Below, piece by piece: positions 1 through 5,157 of a stretch of 5,157 bases of DNA; the first letter of the stretch is position 1, and every line of letters begins with the position of its first letter. Source of the DNA: Belnapia sp. (GTDB lineage Bacteria; Pseudomonadota; Alphaproteobacteria; Acetobacterales; Acetobacteraceae); the NCBI GenBank assembly GCA_028291445.1, contig JAQGIA010000274.1, positions 1 through 5,157 of the forward strand, read 5' to 3'. A program made the translations under genes and the position numbers. The notes beneath the pieces were generated by a model that was given only the letters and a program-made list of their open reading frames with translations, ran no database searches and had not been told where the DNA came from.

Positions 1-870
1 CCGATCTGGCGCGGTCCCCTCCGCCTGGCCCTGGTCTCCTGCCCGGTGGCGCTGACCCGCGCGCGCCAGGCCTCGGCCGAGCTGCATTTCCACCTCATCA
101 ATCCGAAGTCCGGGAACCGCGTGCGCATGGTCACGCTGGATGCCGGCACCGAGCAGGAGGTCGAGCGGTCGGACCTCGTGAAGGGTTACGAGTTCAAGAA
201 GGACACCTATGTCCTGCTCGACGATGCCGACTTCGAAAGGGCCAAGATCGACAGCTCCAGCGTGTTGAACATCGACAAATTTGTCCCCGCCGCGGCGATC
301 GACCCGATCTGGTACGACGCCAGCTACTTCATGCTGCCGGACGGCGAAGCGGGTGAGGATGTCTATGCGGTGCTGCGCGAGGCGATCGGCAAGACCGGCA
401 AGGTGGCGCTGTCCCGGCTGGTGATCGCCCGGCGGGAAAGGGCGGTGGCGGTCATGCCGCTCGGCCGCGGGCTGGTGGTGCACACTCTGGTCGATCCGAA
501 GGAGATGCACGATCCGGAGGAGGTCTTCGCCGGCCTCTCGGGCCCGAAGCCCGATGCCGCCATGGTGAAGCTGGCGACGCAACTGGTGGACCGCCAATCC
601 GGCCGCTTCGACATGGCCGACATGACCGACCGCTACGAGGCGAAGCTGCGCGAGGTGATCGAGGCGAAGCTGCGGGGCGAGGAAGATCCGGCGCCGGCGG
701 AGGAGCCGGAGCGGGACAATGTCATCGACCTGATGGCGGCGCTGAAGCGCAGCCTGGGCGCGGATGATCGCAAGCCGAAGCCGAAAGCCGGGAAAGCCGA
801 CAAGCCCGAGGGTGCCAAGAAACCTGCCGCCAGGAAATCCGCCGCCGCGCCCAAACGCCGCAGCGCCTGA
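1..870 (+). CDS. ku: Bacterial Ku protein (NHEJ DNA-end binding), 5' partial
   Basis: Bacterial Ku forms a homodimeric ring that threads onto double-strand break ends and recruits the ligase LigD for non-homologous end joining. The reading frame is open from base 1, and the first visible residues ([15 protein letters not shown]) are the conserved first strand of the Ku barrel. The true start therefore lies just upstream of the window, and the GTG at 46 is internal. Visible length is 289 residues. The family motif KGYEF is at visible residues 61-65. The conserved C-terminal segment [14 protein letters not shown], known in the family as the part that contacts LigD, is at about 240-253. After it comes a low-complexity Lys/Ala/Pro tail (about 257-289, nine Lys and four Arg), like the basic DNA-binding tails of many bacterial Ku proteins. 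No ligD is in the window. The next gene starts 13 bp downstream on the same strand, so the two are probably cotranscribed. Confidence 0.95.
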   Translation, partial: PIWRGPLRLALVSCPVALTRARQASAELHFHLINPKSGNRVRMVTLDAGTEQEVERSDLVKGYEFKKDTYVLLDDADFERAKIDSSSVLNIDKFVPAAAIDPIWYDASYFMLPDGEAGEDVYAVLREAIGKTGKVALSRLVIARRERAVAVMPLGRGLVVHTLVDPKEMHDPEEVFAGLSGPKPDAAMVKLATQLVDRQSGRFDMADMTDRYEAKLREVIEAKLRGEEDPAPAEEPERDNVIDLMAALKRSLGADDRKPKPKAGKADKPEGAKKPAARKSAAAPKRRSA

Positions 871-883
871 ACCGAAAGTTCCG

Positions 884-2209
884 ATGATGCGCGCCTTCCT
901 TCCTGCCGTCCTGCTCCTCGGCCTCGCCGCCTGCGGCGAGGAAGCAACCCAATCGGTCGGCGCCGGCACCGGCCCCGATCCGCAGCTCCCGCCGCCGAAG
1001 TCGAGCTGGATCCCGACGGTCAACATCGCCCCGGCGATCGGCTGGCCGGCCGGCGGCGCGCCGACACCCGCGCCGGGCCTGGCGGTCGCCGCCTTCGCGT
1101 CCGGGCTCGACCATCCGCGCTGGCTCTACGTGCTGCCGAATGGCGACGTGCTGGTGGCCGAGACCAATGCGCCGCCGAAGCCGGAGGACAACCGCGGCAT
1201 CCGCGGCTGGGTCATGGGGCTGGTGATGCAGCGGGCCGGCGCCGGCGTGCCCAGCGCCAATCGCATCACCCTGCTGCGCGACGCCGATGGCGATGGCGTG
1301 GCGGAAACCCGCTCGGTCTTCCTCGAAGGGCTGAACTCGCCCTTCGGCATGGCGCTGGTGGGGGAGACGCTGTTCGTCGCCAATACCGATGCCGTGGTCC
1401 GCTTCCCCTACAAGCCGGGCGAGACGCGCATCACCGTGGCGGGCGAGAAGCTGGTCAGCTTGCCGGGCGGGCCGATCAACCACCACTGGACCAAGAACCT
1501 GGTCGCCAGCGACGATGGCCAGCGGCTCTATGCCAGCATCGGCTCCAACAGCAACGCCGCCGAGAACGGCATCGAGGCGGAGCACGAGCGGGCCGCGATC
1601 CTCGAGATCAACGCACGCTCGGGCGAATACCGCGTCTTCGCCGGCGGCTTGCGCAATCCGGTCGGCATGGCCTGGGAACCGCGTACCGGGGCGCTCTGGG
1701 CCGCGGTGAACGAGCGGGACGAGATCGGCAGCGACCTGGTGCCGGACTACATGACCTCGGTCCGCGATGGCGGCTTCTATGGCTGGCCCTATAGCTACTA
1801 TGGCCAGACGGTGGATTCCCGGGTCACCCCGCAGCGCGCCGACCTGGTCACCCGGGCAATCAAGCCGGATTATGCGCTGGGGCCGCATACCGCCTCGCTC
1901 GGCCTCAGCTTCGCCGAGGGCAGCACCCTGCCCGCCCCCTTCCAGTCCGGCGCCTTCATCGGCCAGCACGGCTCCTGGAACCGCCGTCCGGCGAGCGGCT
2001 ACAAGGTGATCTTCGTGTCCTTCGCCGAGGGCAAGCCGAATGGCCCGCCGGTCGACGTGCTGAGCGGCTTCCTCAACGCCGACGGCAAGGCGCTCGGCCG
2101 GCCGGTCGGCGTCACCCTGGATCGTCGCGGGGCCTTGCTGGTGGCGGATGACGTCGGCAACGTCATCTGGCGGGTGACCGGTGGCCCCCGCCAGGCGGCG
2201 TCGCGCTGA
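884..2209 (+). CDS. Sorbosone/glucose dehydrogenase-family PQQ-type beta-propeller lipoprotein
   Basis: This 441-residue protein resembles the soluble PQQ-dependent glucose/L-sorbosone dehydrogenase family, whose members oxidise sugars or aldehydes outside the cytoplasm. The substrate here is unknown. ATG 884 was chosen because it begins a clear lipoprotein signal, [17 protein letters not shown], with lipobox LAAC and Cys17. The codon +2 to Cys is Gly, not Asp, which by the enteric rule would favour the outer membrane. The same frame is open back to 764, but that part is the Ku tail read out of frame. A Pro-rich linker (about 31-65) precedes the propeller. Family-like motifs are an acidic [10 protein letters not shown] loop (132-141, likely calcium), INHHW (198-202, a candidate catalytic/PQQ-site His), [11 protein letters not shown] (254-264, the RN pair seen in PQQ sites), [11 protein letters not shown] (297-307) and GQHGSWNR (360-367). 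Only a weak GAAAG lies 5 nt upstream, so coupling to ku translation is plausible. The family call is firm; cofactor use is inferred from the family. Confidence 0.9.
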   Translation: MMRAFLPAVLLLGLAACGEEATQSVGAGTGPDPQLPPPKSSWIPTVNIAPAIGWPAGGAPTPAPGLAVAAFASGLDHPRWLYVLPNGDVLVAETNAPPKPEDNRGIRGWVMGLVMQRAGAGVPSANRITLLRDADGDGVAETRSVFLEGLNSPFGMALVGETLFVANTDAVVRFPYKPGETRITVAGEKLVSLPGGPINHHWTKNLVASDDGQRLYASIGSNSNAAENGIEAEHERAAILEINARSGEYRVFAGGLRNPVGMAWEPRTGALWAAVNERDEIGSDLVPDYMTSVRDGGFYGWPYSYYGQTVDSRVTPQRADLVTRAIKPDYALGPHTASLGLSFAEGSTLPAPFQSGAFIGQHGSWNRRPASGYKVIFVSFAEGKPNGPPVDVLSGFLNADGKALGRPVGVTLDRRGALLVADDVGNVIWRVTGGPRQAASR

Positions 2210-2238
2210 CGCCATGGGTCGGCGGCGCGCTGACGCCA
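2194..2238 (+). repeat. Imperfect tandem duplication across the dehydrogenase stop codon
   Basis: Two near-identical copies sit at 2194-2214 (21 bp) and 2221-2238 (18 bp). Both begin GGCGGCG and end CGCTGACGCCA; the only difference is a TCG present in the first copy. The shared exact core CGCGCTGACGCCA lies at 2202-2214 and 2226-2238, 24 bp apart. The first copy contains the actual TGA stop (2207-2209). Its own arms GGCGTC (2197-2202) and GACGCC (2208-2213) form a perfect 6-bp stem with a 5-nt loop. Confidence 0.75.
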
Positions 2239-2255
2239 GGCCTCAGCCGCGCGCC
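2224..2255. terminator. Candidate hairpin between the convergent genes
   Basis: The arms GGCGCGC (2224-2230) and GCGCGCC (2249-2255) are perfect 7-bp reverse complements around an 18-nt loop. They lie in the 33-bp gap between the two convergent genes and run into the last codons of pyrC. A hairpin here would form in transcripts from either side. No T-run follows on either strand, so it is not a classical intrinsic terminator. In such GC-rich sequence, chance pairing is also likely. Confidence 0.22.
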
Positions 2256-3571
2256 TCGGCGAAGCGCACGGCGGTGCCGCGCGGGGTGCCCAGCACCTCG
2301 TCGTCGCGCATCGCCACTTCGCCGCGGATGATGGTGCCGACCGGCCAGCCCTGGCAGCGGGTGCCGGCGAAGGGCGTCCAGCCGCAGGGCGAGACGATCC
2401 AGCTCTCCTCGATGGTGCGGGCCTTCCCCATGTCGACCAGGGTGAAGTCGGCGTCGTAGCCGGCCGCCAGCCGGCCCTTGCCGGTGACGCCATAGACCCG
2501 GGCCGGGCCGGCGCACATCAGGTCGACCAGCCGGGACAGCGAGAGCCGCCCGGCGCTGACGTGGTCGAGCATCAGCGGCACGATGGTCTGCACCCCGGTC
2601 AGCCCCGCCGCGCCATCCGGCCAGGGGCGTTCCTTGGCGGCGCGGCTATGCGGCGCGTGGTCGGAGCCGACGACATCCACCGTGCCATCGGCGACCGCGG
2701 CCCAGGCGGCGGCCATGTGGCGGGCATCGCGGATCGGCGGGTTCATCACCGCATAGCCGCCGAGCCGGTCGTAGGCCTCGTCGGTCTGGGTCAGGTGGTT
2801 GAGCAGCACCTCCACCGTGCAGACGTCGCGGTAGTCGCGGAGGAATTCCAGCTCCTCGGCGGTGCTGACGTGCAGGATATGCGCGGGACGGCCGGTTTTC
2901 CGCGCCAGCGCCATCAGCCGCCGGGTGCCCAGCACGGCGCATTCCACGTCGCGCCAGATCATGTGGTTGCGGGCAGGCATCCCACTGTGGAACAGCGGCT
3001 TGCGGTCCTGCAGCCGGTACTCGTCTTCCGAGTGATAGGCGATGCGGCGGCGGCCGCTGCGCATCACCGCCTCCAGCGATGCGTCGTCGGCGACCAGCAG
3101 GTCGCCGGTGCTGCTGCCGGCGAAGACCTTCACCGCGCAGACGTTCGGCTGCAGTTCCAGGCTGGCCAGCTCGGCGATGTTCTTCATGCTGGCGCCGACA
3201 TAGAGCCCGACGTCGCACCAGGCGTTGCCGGCGATATAGCCGCGCTTCCAGTCCAGCCGCTCGCGGTCGGTGATCGCCGGCGCGGTATTCGGCATGTCGA
3301 AGACCGCCGTCAGCCCGCCGAGGACCGCGCCCTTGGTGCCATCGGCCAGGGTCTCGACCTTGGGGTCGCCGGGGTCGCGCAGATGGACATGCGCGTCGAT
3401 CAGCCCGGGCAGCACATGCAGGCCGCGGCAGTCGATGCTGCTGGCGGCCGCCGCGGTGCGGAGGTCGCCGAGCGCGGCGATGCGGCCGTCCCGGACCCCG
3501 ACATCGGTTGCTTCCTGCCCCCAGGGCAGCACGCAGGTGCCGCCGCGCAGCACCAGATCGAAGCTCGCCAT
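2243..3571 (-). CDS. pyrC: Dihydroorotase, class I amidohydrolase type
   Basis: Dihydroorotase interconverts N-carbamoyl-aspartate and dihydroorotate, the third step of de novo pyrimidine synthesis, in the cytoplasm. The protein has 442 residues from the chosen ATG at 3571, a usual size for class I enzymes. Catalytic features are all visible: the metal motif HVHLR (61-65), FDMPNT (91-96) with the substrate-contacting Asn, the candidate carboxylated Lys148 in VKVFAGSSTGDLLV, metal-ligand histidines in YHSEDE (His180) and ILHVST (His234), NPPIR (277-281), and GSDHAPH with catalytic Asp304 and the following histidines. The SSTG context and full ligand set favour dihydroorotase over hydantoinase or allantoinase, though a related cyclic amidase cannot be excluded. 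An ATG six codons upstream (3589) is also in frame, but a good ribosome binding site sits directly before 3571. The gene converges with the dehydrogenase gene and is preceded by a 414-bp non-coding leader. No other pyr gene is in the window. Confidence 0.92.
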   Translation of the reverse strand: MASFDLVLRGGTCVLPWGQEATDVGVRDGRIAALGDLRTAAAASSIDCRGLHVLPGLIDAHVHLRDPGDPKVETLADGTKGAVLGGLTAVFDMPNTAPAITDRERLDWKRGYIAGNAWCDVGLYVGASMKNIAELASLELQPNVCAVKVFAGSSTGDLLVADDASLEAVMRSGRRRIAYHSEDEYRLQDRKPLFHSGMPARNHMIWRDVECAVLGTRRLMALARKTGRPAHILHVSTAEELEFLRDYRDVCTVEVLLNHLTQTDEAYDRLGGYAVMNPPIRDARHMAAAWAAVADGTVDVVGSDHAPHSRAAKERPWPDGAAGLTGVQTIVPLMLDHVSAGRLSLSRLVDLMCAGPARVYGVTGKGRLAAGYDADFTLVDMGKARTIEESWIVSPCGWTPFAGTRCQGWPVGTIIRGEVAMRDDEVLGTPRGTAVRFAEARG

Positions 3572-3577
3572 CCGCTG

Positions 3578-3585
3578 TCCTTTCC
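3578..3585 (-). promoter_or_regulatory. Ribosome binding site deciding the pyrC start
   Basis: Read on the minus strand this is GGAAAGGA. It ends 6 nt before the ATG at 3571 (AGGA, then CAGCGG, then ATG), close to ideal Shine-Dalgarno spacing. The alternative ATG at 3589 lies just upstream of this purine run, so the purine run cannot serve it. The protein also reads naturally from MASFDLVLRGG, as in related amidohydrolases. Confidence 0.72.
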
Positions 3586-3640
3586 GCATTCACCGGGCCG
3601 CGCCCCGTGGAAGGGCCTTATCCCGCAGCCAGGGAGGGAC

Positions 3641-3659
3641 AGAAAGCCCCCGCCGGGGA
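3641..3659 (-). terminator. Short GC hairpin in the pyrC leader, possible attenuator
   Basis: On the minus strand the sequence reads TCCCC, GGC, GGGGG, CTTTCT. It is a 4-bp CCCC/GGGG stem (5 with a T-G wobble) with a 3-nt loop, followed by a weak T-rich stretch, about 70 nt before the pyrC start. The form resembles a very short intrinsic terminator, but the stem and T-tract are both poor. Confidence 0.18.
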
Positions 3660-3688
3660 TGCGGCGACCAGGCCGACAGGGCCGGAAA

Positions 3689-3722
3689 CCGCTCAAACCC
3701 GCTTAATTCGGCTCAAACTCGC
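3689..3722. repeat. Direct repeat with 20-bp period in the pyrC leader
   Basis: Two 14-bp units start at 3689 and 3709 and match at 12 of 14 positions, with shared core GCTCAAAC at 3691-3698 and 3711-3718. The spacing of exactly 20 bp would place both copies on nearly the same DNA face, as for a protein binding twice. They flank the AT-rich GCTTAATTCG and lie about 120-150 bp upstream of the pyrC start. No third copy was found one period to either side. Confidence 0.55.
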
Positions 3723-3745
3723 CGAGACACGGCCGGTTAAGTCAT

Positions 3746-3766
3746 TGATTGCGGGACAAAGAATCA
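3746..3766. promoter_or_regulatory. Dyad TGATT-N11-AATCA, possible regulator site
   Basis: TGATT (3746-3750) and AATCA (3762-3766) are perfect 5-bp inverted arms separated by 11 bp, in the AT-richer patch upstream of pyrC. The arrangement fits the T-N11-A pattern associated with LysR-type regulators. No LysR gene is in the window, and a dyad this short can occur by chance. Confidence 0.15.
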
Positions 3767-3821
3767 CCGCAAATAAACTTTTAGCGGTTCGGCGGCTGCC
3801 ATCGAGTCTGACGGCCACAGC

Positions 3822-3855
3822 ATGGCATTAGGCCATCATTCCTATATCGGATAGG
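3822..3855. repeat. Two adjacent 15-bp palindromes
   Basis: ATGGC-ATTAG-GCCAT (3822-3836) and CCTAT-ATCGG-ATAGG (3841-3855) are each perfect 5-bp inverted repeats around a 5-nt centre, separated by 4 bp, with centres 19 bp apart. The second covers the -10 hexamer of the candidate promoter and the first would cover the start of transcription. They are plausible operator half-sites, or small hairpins if transcribed from further upstream. Confidence 0.5.
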
Positions 3856-3869
3856 CCGGTCCGGGGCAA
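3841..3869 (-). promoter_or_regulatory. Candidate sigma-70-like promoter reading towards pyrC
   Basis: On the minus strand TTGCCC (3869-3864) is followed after exactly 17 bp by TATAGG (3846-3841). Each hexamer matches the consensus at 4 of 6 positions. Transcription would begin near 3834 and give a pyrC leader of about 260 nt. I found no better-scoring pair closer to the gene by eye, but high-GC bacteria tolerate weak promoters and a nearer one may exist. Confidence 0.35.
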
Positions 3870-3883
3870 GCCGAAACCGCCCC
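3863..3883. repeat. Small inverted repeat GGGGC / GCCCC
   Basis: Arms GGGGC (3863-3867) and GCCCC (3879-3883) form a perfect 5-bp stem with an 11-nt loop. It abuts the larger structured element that begins at 3883 and contains most of the candidate -35 hexamer. Confidence 0.4.
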
Positions 3884-3926
3884 TGGACCATGTTCGGCAC
3901 CGATGGAAGCGCTCCACATGGTCCAG
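3883..3926. repeat. 44-nt structured inverted repeat, potential three-way junction
   Basis: Perfect 10-bp arms CTGGACCATG (3883-3892) and CATGGTCCAG (3917-3926) enclose 24 nt. That interior is itself made of two small dyads end to end: TCG-GCAC-CGA (3894-3903) and TGGA-AGCGC-TCCA (3904-3916). Only T3893 is left over, so nearly every base fits a three-way junction fold. It lies 60-103 nt downstream of the chemoreceptor stop. It could be a transcript-end structure, a REP-like dispersed element or a protein site. There is no T-run after it on the minus strand; on the plus strand TTTT begins 7 nt beyond it. Confidence 0.65.
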
Positions 3927-3985
3927 CCAGTCGTTTTACCGGGTGATCCACGCCCTTGGACGATGCTGCCCCGGATGATCGCGCT

Positions 3986-5157
3986 TCAGCCGGCGCGCAG
4001 CCGTTGCAGCAGGCCGCCCAGCTCGGTCTTCAGCGTATCGGCCTGGCGCGAGACGCCCTGCGCCGCGTCATCCACATCCTGCAGCGCCCGGCCGCTCTCG
4101 CTGGCGCCCTGGTTCACCTGATGGACGCTTTCGGAGACCCTGCCGGTACCCTCGGCCGCCTGCTGGACATTGCGGGCGATCTCCTGCGTCGCGGCGCCCT
4201 GCTGCTCCACCGCGGCGGCGATGGCGGCGGTGATCTGGTTCACCTCGCCGATGGCGGTGGTGATGCCGAGGATTGCCTGGACCGCATCGCCGGTGGCGGC
4301 CTGGATGGCATTCACCTGGCCGGTGATGTCGTCGGTCGCCTTGGCGGTCTGGGCGGCCAGCGCCTTCACCTCGGAGGCCACCACGGCGAAGCCCTTGCCG
4401 TGCTCGCCGGCCCGCGCCGCCTCGATGGTCGCGTTCAGCGCCAGCAGGTTGGTCTGCCCGGCGATGCCCGAGATCATCCGCACCACCTCGCCGATCCGTC
4501 CGGCGCCATCGGCCAGGGCGCGGACCGTCTTGTCGGTGCGCTGCGCCACCTCGGCCGCCTGGCTCGCCATGCGGGAGGATTCGGTCACCTGGCGGGAGAT
4601 CTCGGCGACCGAGGCGGCCAGCTGCTCCGCTGCCGCGGCCACCGTCTGGACATTGCCGGAGGCCTCGGTCGCACCCGAAGCGGCGACGGAGGCCTGCGAA
4701 CGGGTCGCCTCGGCGATCCGCGCCAGGATGCCGGTCGAGCCGGTCAGCGTCACCGTGGCCGCCCCCAGGGCCTGGGTCACGCCGCCGATGGACAGCTCGA
4801 TGCCATCGGCCATCCGCAGCACGGCCTCCCGCCGCTCCGTCCCGGCACGCGCTTCGGCGGCGCGCTGTTCGCCGCGCTGCCGCTCGGCCACCGCCAACTC
4901 GTCGCGGAAGCCGAGCAGGGCACGCGCCATGACGCCCAATTCATCGCCCCGGCCGGTCCCCGGCACCTCGGCCGCGATATCGCCCTGGGCCAGCGTGCCC
5001 ATCCGGCCCGACAGCGCCGCCAACGGCCGGGTCACGCCGAGGATGGCGACCGCCGCCCCGCCGAGGATGGCGACCGCCGCCAGGTCGTCGAAGGTGCCGG
5101 CCACCAGGGGTCGGCCATCCCGCCCGTAGAGTTCCAGGGCCCCGGGCTGGTCGCCGG
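3986..5157 (-). CDS. Methyl-accepting chemotaxis protein, HAMP type, N-terminus outside window
   Basis: Chemoreceptors sense a ligand and control the kinase CheA through CheW at the inner membrane. The frame is open to the window edge, giving 389 visible residues. The GTG at 5104 is internal, and the N-terminal sensor domain and first membrane segment are missing. Using the first visible codon as residue 1, there is one membrane helix at about 25-41 ([17 protein letters not shown]), then a HAMP domain at about 42-92 with the RPL proline near its start and [10 protein letters not shown] near its end. A charged coiled-coil stretch (about 89-120) follows, then the long helical signalling domain. 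The highly conserved hairpin tip is at about 231-267 ([18 protein letters not shown], then [15 protein letters not shown]). The adaptation-type segment [14 protein letters not shown] is near 317-330. The C-terminus is LLQRLRAG, with no NWETF-like CheR/CheB docking pentapeptide. No che genes adjoin it in the window, so this looks like an orphan receptor gene. Its ligand cannot be told. Confidence 0.95.
   Translation of the reverse strand, partial: GDQPGALELYGRDGRPLVAGTFDDLAAVAILGGAAVAILGVTRPLAALSGRMGTLAQGDIAAEVPGTGRGDELGVMARALLGFRDELAVAERQRGEQRAAEARAGTERREAVLRMADGIELSIGGVTQALGAATVTLTGSTGILARIAEATRSQASVAASGATEASGNVQTVAAAAEQLAASVAEISRQVTESSRMASQAAEVAQRTDKTVRALADGAGRIGEVVRMISGIAGQTNLLALNATIEAARAGEHGKGFAVVASEVKALAAQTAKATDDITGQVNAIQAATGDAVQAILGITTAIGEVNQITAAIAAAVEQQGAATQEIARNVQQAAEGTGRVSESVHQVNQGASESGRALQDVDDAAQGVSRQADTLKTELGGLLQRLRAG
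5035..5081 (-). repeat. Perfect 23-bp tandem duplication (24-bp period) encoding the receptor membrane helix
   Basis: Bases 5035-5057 and 5059-5081 are identical (both start CGCCGAGGATGG and end GACCGCCGCC), with one base between them. In the reading frame this is two 8-residue units, AAVAILGG and AAVAILGV, which together make up almost all of the predicted membrane-spanning segment just before the HAMP domain. The 24-bp period keeps the frame. Confidence 0.9.

Larger units (their letters stand above)
3572..3985. other. 414-bp non-coding leader/intergenic region upstream of pyrC
   Basis: This stretch lies between the chemoreceptor stop (3986) and the pyrC start (3571). Open frames crossing it are shadows without family resemblance or ribosome binding sites. 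Its middle, about 3700-3785, is clearly AT-richer than the surrounding coding DNA, as expected for a promoter region. It holds several separately listed elements: a promoter candidate, palindromes, a structured inverted repeat, a 20-bp-period direct repeat, a T-N11-A type dyad and a GC hairpin. No tRNA, insertion-sequence end or recognised riboswitch was seen. Confidence 0.75.

Noticed and set aside
46..48. GTG as the ku start codon
   Set aside because: The frame is open upstream and encodes the conserved [14 protein letters not shown] opening of Ku, so the start lies outside the window.
637..674. Repeated GAGGCGAAGCTGCG (637-650 and 661-674) in ku
   Set aside because: It encodes EAKLR twice in an amphipathic helix typical of Ku near this position, so it is likely explained by protein helix periodicity and codon bias.
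764..883. Upstream extension of the dehydrogenase to an ATG at 764
   Set aside because: These 40 codons are the Ku tail read in another frame. The lipoprotein signal begins naturally at 884, so the longer start would bury it.
722..2215. Long minus-strand open frame (497 codons) across the ku end and the dehydrogenase gene
   Set aside because: It is antisense to two genes with clear family motifs. The translation is Arg/Ala/Gly/His-rich and resembles no family; long antisense frames are expected at this GC content.
2561..3706. Long plus-strand open frame (381 codons) opposite pyrC
   Set aside because: It is antisense to a dihydroorotase with a full catalytic set, has low-complexity composition and no recognisable motif.
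3764..3823. 19-codon minus-strand open frame in the pyrC leader (starts MLWPSDSM)
   Set aside because: It has no Shine-Dalgarno sequence and no codon pattern suggesting an attenuation peptide. Frames of this size are common by chance.
3893..3985. Classical intrinsic terminator after the chemoreceptor gene
   Set aside because: The strong inverted repeat at 3883-3926 has no T-run downstream on the minus strand, so I list it as a structured repeat and not as a terminator.
4170..5129. Plus-strand open frame (319 codons) opposite the chemoreceptor
   Set aside because: A Ser/Ala/Arg-rich shadow of the highly conserved receptor signalling domain on the other strand.

Overview
The window is high-GC DNA (by eye around two thirds G+C or more) with four protein genes, all of recognisable families. 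Both outermost genes run off the window. A bacterial Ku gene, a PQQ-type sorbosone dehydrogenase-like lipoprotein, a class I dihydroorotase and an HAMP-containing chemoreceptor together suggest an alphaproteobacterium, possibly an Acetobacteraceae/Rhodospirillales-type organism. That placement is inferred from gene content and base composition; there is no rRNA or other marker to confirm it.

Layout. On the + strand, 1-870 is the 3' part of ku, which encodes the DNA-end-binding protein of bacterial non-homologous end joining. Thirteen bases after its stop comes a lipoprotein of the glucose/sorbosone dehydrogenase beta-propeller family (884-2209), probably in the same transcript. It converges on a minus-strand dihydroorotase gene (pyrC, 2243-3571) across only 33 bp. 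Further right, also on the minus strand, is the C-terminal 389 residues of a methyl-accepting chemotaxis protein (3986-5157, N-terminus beyond the window).

The only long non-coding stretch is 3572-3985 (414 bp), between the chemoreceptor stop and the pyrC start. It contains an AT-richer patch, a candidate minus-strand sigma-70-like promoter (TTGCCC, 17 bp, TATAGG) overlapped by small perfect palindromes, a 44-nt element with perfect 10-bp inverted arms that could fold as a three-way junction, a direct repeat with exactly 20-bp period, and a short GC hairpin upstream of the pyrC ribosome binding site. These make it a plausible regulatory leader for pyrC, but no function is proven.

The genes do not form one pathway: DNA repair, periplasmic or outer-membrane sugar oxidation, pyrimidine synthesis and chemotaxis sit side by side. 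I see no mobile element, CRISPR array, tRNA or rRNA, and no convincing new multi-gene system. The points most worth a second look are the structured pyrC leader, the 24-bp tandem duplication that builds the chemoreceptor's membrane helix, and the near-duplication spanning the stop codon of the dehydrogenase gene.
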